Source: CAYUHZ01 sp964444625 (GTDB lineage Bacteria > Patescibacteriota > Patescibacteriia > Patescibacteriales > GWC2-42-12). From it: a stretch of 18,980 nucleotides of DNA. The stretch is from assembly GCA_964444625.1 (NCBI GenBank), contig CAYUHZ010000014.1, positions 1 through 18,980 on the forward strand, in the 5' to 3' direction. Made by a program: the position numbers and the translations under genes. How positions within the stretch are numbered: the first letter of the stretch is position 1; each line of letters begins with the position of its first letter. The notes under the pieces were generated by a model. That model worked only from the letters and a program-made list of their open reading frames with translations, did no database searches and was not told the origin of the DNA. Of the stretch, positions 1-10,000 are shown piece after piece.

Positions 1-1
1 C

Positions 2-38
2 CCTTCCTACAAGGTAACCTCGGGGCAAGCCCACGAGG
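2..38. repeat. Paired inverted repeats (REP-like or 3'-end hairpins) at the left edge
   Basis: Two adjacent palindromes are visible. CCTT (2-5) pairs with AAGG (11-14) around a 5-nt loop. CCTCG (18-22) plus GGG (23-25) pairs with CCC (30-32) plus CGAGG (34-38) around a CAAG loop, with A33 bulged. The larger hairpin lies about 40 nt past the stop of the last gene of the left block, where a transcript end would be expected. On the minus strand it is followed by TTACCTTG, not a T run, so it is not a classical intrinsic terminator. Its GC-rich stem stands out in an AT-rich spacer, which is typical of REP-type palindromes. The element is cut by the window edge, so its full extent is unknown. Confidence 0.4.
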
Positions 39-79
39 AATTAGTGATTAAAAATTGTTTGAAAATTAGAAATTGAAAA

Positions 80-1015
80 TTAATAACTTAGTTTCCTAAT
101 CTCTTCTTCAATCGCCCTTCGCTCCAGACTTCCTTCATGGTACTGGCTGGCGATCTTTTCCAGCTCCTTGGCTTGTTTTTCTTCCGGCGTCTGAGGAGGA
201 CCGAGCGGTGATCTGGGTAATTCGTTTTTTTCTCTTTCTTCGTTGCTAATAGGGATGATTTGCCAGTCCTCCGGCGACTCCCCCTCCATACTATCGGGAA
301 AAAACTTCAAATTGCGATAAAGCGTCAACAATTTTCCGAGTAATTCTTTTTCTTCTTTATCCAACAGTCTGGTATTTGGCGAATCGGTAATATATCTTGA
401 TAATACTACATTATTAAATATCGTACTGCCGTTTTGGGAGATAAAATCTTTGAGCCAATTGGCAATTGTGCCCGACTGCGTTCTGCCGTCAATAGTCAAA
501 TTTTTGCCGGTTAACTGCTCTTGGTTATTTGAAATTATTTTGGTTAATTCGCCAATAAACGATTCATCTTTCGCGAAAATTTCCAACAATCTTTTATTCA
601 GCCGATAAACTAAGGCGGGATGGCTCTTGATCTCGTTAATAATCCCAAACTCAAAAATCTCCCCCGCTAATTTCTTTTCCTGCTCCAGGCTGAATATTTT
701 ATTCCCCTGATTCAAATACAAGAAGCTTACCCTGGTAAGCACCGGCAATATAACGATAATTTGCAAATCTTTAAAAGCAGACTTGGCGGCATCAACTGTC
801 ATCTCCAACTCATCAACCAAAAAATTTATCGCTTGATCTTCTCGCTCAAAAGCTCCGCTAATGCTAAAAATCAAAAACTGGCTGAAGTTTTGATCATATT
901 TCGCTTCCAATTCTTTGATCCGCTGATAAATATTGTCGCGATCAAGCTCCCAGAGCAATTCGGGAGATTTGTTTTCAAGCTCGTTTATTGTTTCTTGAAT
1001 ATTATAATTTGCCAT
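80..1015 (-). CDS. Hypothetical, predicted cytosolic helical protein, last gene of the VirB6-like/giant-protein block
   Basis: 311 residues, with no signal peptide and no segment I would call transmembrane; only about residues 85-100 are notably hydrophobic. The composition suggests a mostly alpha-helical soluble protein. Residues about 185-250 contain alternating hydrophobic and charged helices (NWLKDF, then LSRYITDSPNTRLL, then ELLGKLLTLYRNLKFF). A Pro-rich linker follows at about 268-280 (PRSPLGPPQTPEE), then a charged C-terminal helix. It starts 6 nt after the stop of the VirB6-like gene, so the two are very likely co-transcribed, and it may act as a cytosolic partner of that membrane protein (inference). 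No catalytic motif is visible and I do not recognise the family. The ATG has no Shine-Dalgarno sequence; the upstream bases are almost all A and T. Confidence 0.8.
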   Translation of the reverse strand: MANYNIQETINELENKSPELLWELDRDNIYQRIKELEAKYDQNFSQFLIFSISGAFEREDQAINFLVDELEMTVDAAKSAFKDLQIIVILPVLTRVSFLYLNQGNKIFSLEQEKKLAGEIFEFGIINEIKSHPALVYRLNKRLLEIFAKDESFIGELTKIISNNQEQLTGKNLTIDGRTQSGTIANWLKDFISQNGSTIFNNVVLSRYITDSPNTRLLDKEEKELLGKLLTLYRNLKFFPDSMEGESPEDWQIIPISNEEREKNELPRSPLGPPQTPEEKQAKELEKIASQYHEGSLERRAIEEEIRKLSY

Positions 1016-1021
1016 AAAATA

Positions 1022-3520
1022 TTATTTTTTTATAATCTGGCTTTCATAATCGCCAACCGTTTTGCCTCTCCATTCTTGATCGTGCCTCTTATTCAAATCG
1101 TTCAAAGCGTCTACCAACGGACTTAACTGGGCCATATCTCCCCCGCCCTTCTTGTGGGCGGCGACCCCCTGCATGAGAGATCGTAAATTTTCAGCCTCTT
1201 TTTTCTGCAAATTTTCGCCTTTAGCGATTTTGGAATTTATTTGTCCTAATAAAGCCGCGATAGCCGTATTGTCTTTGGAAAATTGCTTAAAAAATGCTTT
1301 TTGATCGTCGGTTTGACCGCTGGCGCTATAAAAAGTAGATGGGCTAAACTGGGATAAAACATCGGCTCCGCCGGTTATCGCTTTTATGCGGTCTTTCGCG
1401 TCTTTTATCACTTTTGCCAAGCTGTCAGCGGCGTCCCTAACAACCCTATTGATTTTATCGTCTTTATCCAATTCAAACCTTACTACTTTATCAAACCCTG
1501 TTAAAGTTGCATTTGTTTTCAAGCTTGCGTTTCTCTCGTCTTCTATTTCTTTTTTCCGTTGGTCAAATCTTGCATCAGCTGCTTTCTTTTCAGCGGAATT
1601 TTCAAAATCTGTCTTAGTTGACTTTGTTCTAACATAAAACTCTTTAGAAGTAATCTTGCCTTTATCTAAATCATCTTTTGTATTCATTAAATCTTCTTCC
1701 ATTTTTATCTTTCTTTCGTTATACTTTTTATATTCATCATAACCTCTCCCGCTCTCTTTGTTTTCTTCTTCTTTTTTTAAGTCATCGTCTTTCTTCTTGT
1801 CTACAGCGGCATCGTTTTCTGTTTTTTCTTTAACTCTTGCTTCATTATAAGCTTTCCTCGTTGAACTCATTGCGCTAAACACCGCGCCTACCGCCGCTGA
1901 CCCTCCTTCGCCCAGCTTATTTCCAACCGATACCGCCCCTTTAGCTACTTCACCCAAACCTAATGAATGAAACGGCAAGCTCTTCATGACTTCTGTTATG
2001 CCTTTGAATAAATCTGCCCCTAAACCATGGGAAAGAGCGCCGGAAATATCGGCAGAAGCCAATCCCAATACTGCTCCTTTTGCGGTATTTAACCCGCCAC
2101 CTATAATTTTTCCCGTCTTAGTCCCTGCCATGTCCCCAGCGGTTATTAATGTATCATCACTCATGCCCATTTTCTTGCCGAAATCTTTCCAGGCTTTCAC
2201 TTTTGATTCACGCCGGCTTTTCCCTATGCCTTGATCCCATTGCTGCAAGAATTTAGCAGGCAAAGAATTATAATTTCCTTGATCATCTTTCCATTTCATG
2301 TCTTTTTTAGCGCCTAATTTCTCGCCTAATTTTGTCTTTCCTAACATTCTATTCAAACCAACGCCTATACCACTGGCGGCTAAGCTTGTTCCTTTCAATC
2401 CGAGTTGTGCCGCGTTTAGCCCGACTTCTTTGCCCGCCCACTTAGCGCCCTTCTTCATCGCCCCCAATCCTTTGCTCTTTAAGTTATTCGCCATATTCAT
2501 GCCAATATTGCCGCCGATCACTCCGGCGCTTTGCGCGATTTTTAACGCCGCGATTAATAATGATATGGCTAAAACAAATTTGCTGATATTGTCCCATTTG
2601 GCAAACTCCGAGATCATGCCGCTAAGCGCCTCTTTTGAGGTGCCGCTTCCTACTCCTAAATAATTGTTTTTATCTCCTCCTTCGCTTAAAATCATTAAGG
2701 AAAGCCAGACAAAAAAAGCTAAAATCGGGCCGGTAGTTAGGTGTTTACTGAATTCTCCCCACCATTGGCTGAAATATTTTCCGCCTGGCAATACTGACGA
2801 GAAAAAAGCGATTGGAGAAAGCACAATCAAAACCCAAAACATCACTATTCTTGCCATCAACATCACAATCATCATTATCATTATAATGGCCACCAACACT
2901 ATTACTAATAAAGCTAATACTGCCGAATAAAATAAATTCCATGGAATTTCCTTGAATTCCGCTCCTTGCGATATGGCCAATAATTTATTTAGACCCAAGA
3001 CATTTACAAAATTACCCGGTTGCCCGGCAAAGGCGCTGGCAAAAGTAAGCATCACCACCTGCGAGATATCAATCAAAAACAAACAAATAGTCTTGGAGAA
3101 ATTAATCAGCACCGCCATTATCAGCAATTTCGGCAATAACTTTTTGGCGGAATAATTCTCTTGCCGTAAAATCGTGGCAAAAGCGATTACCAAGAGGATA
3201 ACTATAAAAAACATATTGCACAAATCCCTGATAATAACCCAGCCCTTTGTCACGTTAGGATTGTTCCATTCCTGAAAATTAAATACGAACGAGATAAGTT
3301 TTAGGATTATTTCAGACAAAATCTGCCCAAAAGTATTGGCTATTCCCAGAACCACCCAAGTTAAAAATCCGGCGATACGTGAATCATTAGCTTCAGTTGC
3401 TATTTTTGTATCAACAGCTTGAGTTAGTGAAATATTTGTCGCAAATAAAAGAATAAAACAAAATAAAATTAATATCGCTGATTTTTTAATTATTCTTTTG
3501 TGCTTTTTATAAAAATTCAT
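1022..3520 (-). CDS. VirB6/TrbL-like polytopic membrane protein with long charged C-terminal tail
   Basis: 832 residues. The N-terminus is basic, then hydrophobic at 13-35 (signal or first TM). Further membrane segments lie near 50-80, 98-118, 130-160, 197-240, 262-280 and 312-332. The stretch ARIVMFWVLIVLSPIAFF (223-240), followed by LPGGKYFSQWW and another hydrophobic segment, resembles the core of VirB6/TrbL proteins, the inner-membrane channel components of type IV secretion systems. Residues about 330-560 are rich in Gly, Ala and Lys. Residues about 555-665 are highly charged and probably coiled coil, and the tail to 832 looks soluble. A tail of roughly 500 residues is long for the family. 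The gene begins 3 nt after the 134-aa gene and ends 6 nt before the 311-aa gene. No VirB4, VirD4 or VirB8-10 homologue is in the window, so full T4SS function cannot be claimed. The family call is moderately sure; the substrate is unknown. Confidence 0.75.
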   Translation of the reverse strand: MNFYKKHKRIIKKSAILILFCFILLFATNISLTQAVDTKIATEANDSRIAGFLTWVVLGIANTFGQILSEIILKLISFVFNFQEWNNPNVTKGWVIIRDLCNMFFIVILLVIAFATILRQENYSAKKLLPKLLIMAVLINFSKTICLFLIDISQVVMLTFASAFAGQPGNFVNVLGLNKLLAISQGAEFKEIPWNLFYSAVLALLVIVLVAIIMIMMIVMLMARIVMFWVLIVLSPIAFFSSVLPGGKYFSQWWGEFSKHLTTGPILAFFVWLSLMILSEGGDKNNYLGVGSGTSKEALSGMISEFAKWDNISKFVLAISLLIAALKIAQSAGVIGGNIGMNMANNLKSKGLGAMKKGAKWAGKEVGLNAAQLGLKGTSLAASGIGVGLNRMLGKTKLGEKLGAKKDMKWKDDQGNYNSLPAKFLQQWDQGIGKSRRESKVKAWKDFGKKMGMSDDTLITAGDMAGTKTGKIIGGGLNTAKGAVLGLASADISGALSHGLGADLFKGITEVMKSLPFHSLGLGEVAKGAVSVGNKLGEGGSAAVGAVFSAMSSTRKAYNEARVKEKTENDAAVDKKKDDDLKKEEENKESGRGYDEYKKYNERKIKMEEDLMNTKDDLDKGKITSKEFYVRTKSTKTDFENSAEKKAADARFDQRKKEIEDERNASLKTNATLTGFDKVVRFELDKDDKINRVVRDAADSLAKVIKDAKDRIKAITGGADVLSQFSPSTFYSASGQTDDQKAFFKQFSKDNTAIAALLGQINSKIAKGENLQKKEAENLRSLMQGVAAHKKGGGDMAQLSPLVDALNDLNKRHDQEWRGKTVGDYESQIIKK

Positions 3521-3523
3521 AAT

Positions 3524-3928
3524 TTATTTTGTTGACCACCAAAATTGTAATGGATCCAGCCAGTTCATAGTGCTGATATAGCCGAATATTACGGCTATGG
3601 CAAAAAAAATAAAAAACAAAACTATGGCCGCAATCTTTATGGATTTTATTAATATCTTACCCACGTCAACGCCCGCGACTTTACCCGCCATCTCCGCCGC
3701 CACTCCTCCCGGAATTGCTTTGGCCGCTAATTTTCCTGCCAGTTCTTCTGCTTGTTTTTGTTTTTTCGCCGCCACTTGCCTCTCTCTTGATGACTCGCCT
3801 TCTTCGCCTTCTCCTTCTTCTCCGCTAATATCCGCTACGCTAGCCCGCGCCGACTGCTGTTCCTGCCGCATCCTGCTTGCCGCTAGCAGCTGCTCGTCTA
3901 TCGTATTTAATACCGGAACGGTGTTCAT
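3524..3928 (-). CDS. Small single-TM protein with acidic N-terminal domain
   Basis: 134 residues. The N-terminal 35 residues are polar. An acidic Glu/Gly/Ser run follows (36-47), then a basic helix (48-70) and an Ala/Gly-rich stretch (AGKLAAKAIPGGVAAEMAGK). One strong transmembrane helix lies at about 97-118 (IKIAAIVLFFIFFAIAVIFG), followed by a short aromatic tail ending in FWWSTK. There is no signal peptide at the start, so the topology is probably N-inside with a short tail outside. It lies 3 nt upstream of the VirB6-like gene and is probably translationally coupled to it. This suggests a small accessory subunit of the same membrane complex (inference). Only a weak AAGAG lies before the ATG, 3 nt away. 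I do not recognise the family. Confidence 0.75.
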   Translation of the reverse strand: MNTVPVLNTIDEQLLAASRMRQEQQSARASVADISGEEGEGEEGESSRERQVAAKKQKQAEELAGKLAAKAIPGGVAAEMAGKVAGVDVGKILIKSIKIAAIVLFFIFFAIAVIFGYISTMNWLDPLQFWWSTK

Positions 3929-4069
3929 AAACTCTTGTAATATATTTAAATCACAATTCCTAAATCACAATTACCAATAAAATAATAAATCCTAAATATT
4001 TTTGTTTAGTAACTGTTTAGTTAGAAATCGCTTGGTCATTAGCCATTGGGATTTAAGGTTTGTTCAAAT
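3929..4069 (-). repeat. Intergenic spacer carrying short A/T-rich direct repeats
   Basis: This 141-nt gap is the only large spacer inside the left block. The 12-mer TAAATCACAATT occurs twice, at 3947-3958 and 3961-3972. TTGGGATTTA sits at 4046-4055, and a 5-bp inverted repeat (TAACT/AGTTA, 4010-4023) lies between. The words GTGATTTAGGA (minus strand, 3958-3968) and TTGGGATTTA recur inside rsmA. A possible -10 (TATATT, minus strand, 3939-3944) lies just upstream of the 134-aa gene without a good -35. I see no coding potential and no clear terminator. Confidence 0.55.
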
Positions 4070-7000
4070 TTATTTTTCCTTCACCACAATGCTTCCGCTA
4101 AACGAAGCCCACTGACTGCCACCGCAATCATTAACCGCGCTACCGCCATTGCACCAGCCCCAATTATCCTTGATCTGAACCTTTGGCGCGACCGTACATT
4201 GTCCGACGCCGGCAACGTATGTGCAGCTGCTGGCGGGAATTATTCCCCTATTGGCTTTTATCTTCAGATCCCAGTAACTATATAAATGATAGAGAGAATG
4301 AGGGGTATTGGCATTGGGCCGATCGCGCATCTCCACTCCGGTAATAGTGGTTGTCTCATTGTCCCCCCAGTCAACCGCCAGCATCACCATGGGCAATTGA
4401 TCGGCGTCAACTTTGGTATTGAAGGCCAGATGGGCAAAACCATTGCTGGCGAAACTGACACTGCCCGCCATATTGTTAATTTTAATATTGGTTATTCTAG
4501 GAAGGATAGCGCAATAATCATTTGGGTAAGACGGTCTTGGGCCAACGCCTGCCACGCCGCCAACCACGCATAGAACAGATGGCGGTAACCAGCCAACTGC
4601 TGCGTTATCAAACTCATATCTAAAATTTATTGGATTCCAGTGCCAAGTCCCATAACTTTGGGCGAAAATTCTTTTTAGTTGGTCATACTGATTATAACCT
4701 GCCGGAAAAATAATTTCCTGGCAAACACCCTCTCCGTCAGCGCAGTCCGCTTTATTTTTATCATAAGATATTCCATTTATATGGTAACAAAGTTTACTGC
4801 CGATACTGCATAGACCGATTTTACCGTGTCCATCGCTCTGCCAATAATAAGGAGCGCCAGTCCAAACTTGGTCTGTGCTATTTGTAACTAACAAAGGTTC
4901 TATACTATCCGATTCGCTTTCTCCATCCCAATTATAAGGGTTCGCTGTTGGATAAGGTGGGACTGCACTGCCGAAAGGAGTACCATCGGTGGTGTATTTA
5001 TAATTTAATATACCGCTGGCTACTTTGTAATCACTCCCTTTATAAACCCTGCTTGACCAAAATTTATTTGCGCCAACATCTGTTACGGTTTTAACGAATT
5101 TTGAGCAATAAGCAAAAACATCATCATAAACCTTTCCTGTATCTTGATTATAAAATTTAAATCCGAACTGAGCTTCGTTAATAGTGTTGCAAGGTGCGCC
5201 GCAAAGACAATGACCGCTATTATAATTCGTAAAGCCATCATAAACATACCACCCAGTACCGTTACTCTGGCAATCATATTTACAATTTCCTGATGGCACG
5301 GCAGCTGATGCGAAATAACTGCGCCCGGCATCGAAGAAAAAAAGATTTTTTTCGTTACAACGGCAAGCCGCTCCGGTTACAACATAAGCATATCCTCCGG
5401 GCAAAGTAGGCCAACCTGAATCTTTATTACATCCGGTATGAAGGACATTGGCTACATATTCTCTTTTTTCCAAAGGAATTAAAATTTTAGCTTCAGCACA
5501 GTAGTAAACCGGGATTTTCCCCAGATAACCAGCGCCTTCCTCAATTCCATCTCCTTTGACCTTATCAATCGGATACCAAAGAAGACAGGCCTGTTCACTT
5601 CCCGGAGAGCGATCATATTCCAGGCAATAGCCGGACCAGCCCTTCTGACGCTTGCCAGATTCCTCATAATAATCGCAGGAAAGCGAATCGCTCTGGGGAT
5701 AGAGCCGGCAAGTCTGAGTAGTGTACCAACCATATTTGGAGTTTAGGGTCGGTTTTATTTTGACGTCATCAAAGTAGAAATTGCCGGCTGAACCGGCGGT
5801 ACCGCCAGCATTGGAATGTAGCTTAATCCTGATCTGTGAATTAGCGCCGGTATTAAACCAAGCAACCTGATAGGTCCAATCCTCTCCTAGCTTTTGGCTG
5901 ACTGCCGCCTCCTTGATATAATCAAGAGAGGCGCCTTTGACAATGCTTATCATGGCATCACCGCTTTTTAAATTCTTGGTATTAACATAAGCGCTGATAA
6001 AATAGTCCTTGCCCGGTATCACATCTATCACTTCGCTGGTCGCGTCATAAGACGACCCAAGCCTGATGAAACTCTTGCCGTCCCGAGCATAGCCGATGCC
6101 TTCACTCTGGGCGGAAATCGGATTATTCACCACCGAAAAAGCATTGGCATTCCAAGGCACGCCGGCAGCTTCTTGTCCGCTCCAATTCCAACCAATAGGA
6201 TAACCGTTGGAGCCGTATGATTCAAAGCTGCCATTGGCTATATTGGCGCTATCGCCTTTTTGCCTCATATCGCCAAAATCATAGTAATCACCGCCCAAAG
6301 AGCCGCTTTCCAGTCCTACTTTGTTATAGCCGGAAAAATTTGCGATTTTTGCGCTATCATAACCGTTCCTATTGTATGTTTGATTATATGGAAAATTGTT
6401 TGAATCCAATTTTGAGGCGACAAAACTGCTGCAATTATTATTGTTGTCAAGATTGTTGCATAACCCGACGTCATAGCAAATATTATTGCCGTTGTCATCT
6501 TTGGCGTAGCTGCGGCAAGCCAGCCACTTGTCGCAAGTCCGATCGGGAACTACTTTGATAATAACGTTGGCATCACGGTTTGCCTCGCTGCCGACTGCGG
6601 GAGCAAGGCCGCTTCCGTCATCAGCTGTTAAATCAGCATCGTATTCCATCTTGGATAGAGACGAATCGGCTATCGCCCGCTCGTTAAATAGCACGCAACC
6701 GTCTTCAAAGTCAATTATGCCGTTGCATGATTTGTGATCAAGGTCGTGCCCAAAGCGGTAGTCCACGACCGCTTTTCTCAGTTCAATCGTCTTACCGCTC
6801 GCCCCGCCGGTAACCGTACAACTGGTATTGTTGCCGGAATAGAGCCTAACACTGCCGTTTACTCCGGACAACTGGGGGTTGGCCGCATCCTTTAATTCCA
6901 GAGTATTGTCATTTTTTAAAACATAAATATTGGGACAACCGGTTAAACCCGCTCCGTTGCCGCGTAAAACATACAAAGACTTGGCCTCAAGGCCTATTTC

Positions 7001-10000
7001 TTGCCTTCCGTTAACCCAACCATCTCCCCCTCTGCCATCTCCGTCAATATCGTCAAAACTTGGATTAAACATCAAGTTGGCGCTGAATCTTGATAATGGG
7101 TCGATATATTCGCTGCAACCAGATTGGCTGGCCGGGCAAAGGCCCGCCCAACCGACGCCTTTTCTTGGTTGAAGCACATCGGATCCGCCACTGCCGAAAG
7201 TTTGCAAACTGTCAGCTTCGCAAGAATAGTCATTTTGGTCGATAATGCACGGCGTAGCGCTCCCGTATTGCGAGCAATCGGACTGGGTTTGGCAGAGTGA
7301 TTTATGCTCATCACTGCTAGCTGACGAGTTTATTGCTCCGTTTTTATCAATATCACATCTTTTGACCTTAGTTTTGAGCCAACCCCAACTGCCAGCAGCT
7401 TGGCCGAATATTTGGCGCCATTCGCAGAGCTGGTCGCCCGGATCCTTGAAGTAGCGCTTGCCATCGCTAATAGCATACTCTTGGCAACCGACATTTTTCT
7501 CGGCGCAGAGGATGGATCCATACTGCTCCGGATTGTTGCGCAAATAAACCGGAGAATACAATGCCGACCGATCGTGCTGATAGGGATCGCCCAACAGCTG
7601 GCAACCCAGGTCAACCGAATTGCATTGTTTAGCCTTGTCGTAGACGGCATAGACGAAATTATCAGCCGGAACTTCCAGGCAATCGGCGCCATCGGCGGCA
7701 TCGCAACCGGCCGGGTTTATATCATTATAAACACTCGCCAAAGAGCTTGCGCTATTGTGGGTATCAATCATCAATTCGCAACCCACGCCCGATTCGGAAC
7801 AGAGATTGGAAAAACTTTTTAGATAGTGGATTTCGTTATTTTGGTCTTTGTAGCTTTTGCAACCCAGCATGGCCAACGATTGCGGATTGCCAAACAAATC
7901 ATGGTTGCAACTGGCCGGGGTATTCCAACTGTTCTTGATTAAATAGTGGCGATCTGTTATTTCCAGCAAATAAACATTGTCAATATAATAATCGTTAGTG
8001 CCGGCAATAGCGGTGGTTGCCGCTTCTCCTCCCAATTCGGACAGGCTCAATTCATAGCTCTGCCAGCGATCGGAAAGCGCGATTGAGCCGAAAGGCGACT
8101 CGCCGAATGGGCCTGAGAGTTTGGCGGAAATATTATTTGCTCCGCTTGAAGCTGATTTAGCGATAAAACGCAGAATATAGGAACCGCCTTTGGCTAAATT
8201 ATAACTGTTTTTCTTCAGCGCCGTTAAATCCCCTCCGCTAACTTTCAACGAATGGCCGCCGGCGATAATAGACTCGGGGCTGGATCTAACCGCGGTAAGG
8301 GGATTGCTTGACGTCCAAACTCCCGAAATATCCCCTTCAAAATTATCAGACCAAACGATCATTAGGTTATTGCCGGTATTGCCGGTATATTCGCGGCAAC
8401 CGTTCTGCGCTTCGGAACACTTAGCGCTCTCGCTTGGCACCACTTGATAGATGCAAGCCTGATGCGAATCATCCCATTTGCCGCCGTTTTTACAAAGTAC
8501 GCACTCGCCATTCACCCAAGCTCGATCCCCTCGGCTCTTGTCGCAACCAATGCCCTGGGCAATTGTCTCGTCGCTATAACGGGCCGACAAGCGGTAAGAA
8601 TGGCAATCTTCTGTGCAAGATATGGTCTTGGAATACAAATGGTAAGAAATCTGCCCTTGACGGTTATAAAATTGGCGGCAATCGGCATAATCCGGATTGC
8701 CCAGATTTTGTTGATAAATCGCCGCCGAACAATCAAGCGTATCGTTCTCGGTAATAGTCGGCTCTATCACTCCGCCGATGTCAGCCGCTTGCAACGACAC
8801 GACTTTCAATTGGAAGCCTGATTCTTCCGATCCTTCCCAAGTATAAAATTCACCGCAACTACTAGCTGGGTCGCTAGCCTTGATGCATTGGCGCAAATTG
8901 CTGAAATATTCAATCATCTCCGCTCCCTGTCCGATTTTATCAAGATTGGTAAACTGCTCGCAACCAACCGCTTCCGCCGAACAGCTTTTGGCGGTTTTGG
9001 GGATAAAATATAACAAACGGCTGGCATCAAAACGGGTTGATTGTTGGATAAAAGTGTCATAACCCAAGCATTCGCCCGGACAATAGTCAATCGCCGTGGT
9101 TCTGGCAGGAATAGCCGAGCCTCCGTCAACCAAAGCATAAAGATTGCAATCAACCTCTTCAGCTTGGCACAAGCGGGCGTATTTATCGCAGTCCTTTGGC
9201 GCGTTTGCCCTCTTGGCAATCATGCCGTTTCGATCTTGATAGCAAACTCCAGTAATGCCGTCGGTTGAAGTTGCCAGATAGCTAGGCAATATTTTTTCAT
9301 AAATCAATCCGGACTGGCCATAAGCGGTGTAGTCGGTAGCCGAGCCTAGTTCCAGTTTGATATCGTCGATTACGCAACCGCCAGCCGTATTGAAAACCAA
9401 ATTAACTTTATTAAGAATCGCATCCAGCGGATAAATTGCGCTAACTTGATAGCGCTGCCAGTCGTCGCTCGCCAAAAATTTTACCATAACATCATTCATC
9501 GCCCCGGCGGTTTCGCCCAGGCCAAACTCATCATTGGCTGAACAGCCTCGGGCATAAAGGGAAAGGGCGTATTTCTCGCCAGCGATATTGTAAACTCCGT
9601 CGTTTGGCCCGACTTTAATTTCGTTGTTTTGAAGGCCTGAGTTTAATTCCAGGGCATTAGAGCCGCTATGCGCATAAACCGTGGTAGCTTGTCCGATGCC
9701 TTGCCACCCGCCTTGGCTAAGATCATCTTCAAAGCTTGAATTGATCAAATAGTTGGCGCCCAGCCCCGCTTTTACCCTGATCAAAGCGTGGCAGCCTTCG
9801 GCATCGGACGAGCATTCCTTGGCATCGCGATCCAAATATGCCTTGGTTCCACTTGTAACCGTACAGGTAAATTTTTTATTGCTATAATCGTAGTCAGAGC
9901 AATAAGCCTGACAGCCGGCTTTGTCAGCGGAACAATTTGAAAAATCCAAAGTATTTTCCAGATAAGAAACTGAACCGCTCTCTTTTGTTTGGAAGGTGCG

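Noticed and set aside
761..3155. Plus-strand open frames opposite the VirB6-like and 311-aa genes
   Set aside because: They lie antisense to longer, compositionally sensible genes, have low-complexity Phe/Ser/Leu/Ile-rich translations and no promoter or family resemblance.
1022..3520. A complete type IV secretion locus
   Set aside because: Only a VirB6/TrbL-like protein is present; no VirB4, VirB8-B11, VirD4 or relaxase gene lies in the window.
3597..3980. Plus-strand 127-residue frame opposite the 134-aa gene
   Set aside because: Its Ser/Ala/Pro/Cys-rich translation is the mirror of the Glu/Gly/Ser and Ala-rich coding strand; the minus-strand protein has a proper TM helix and operon spacing.
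7400..7822. Plus-strand 140-residue frame inside the giant gene
   Set aside because: It is antisense within a continuous 2548-codon frame whose Cys motifs run across it; no independent start signals are visible.
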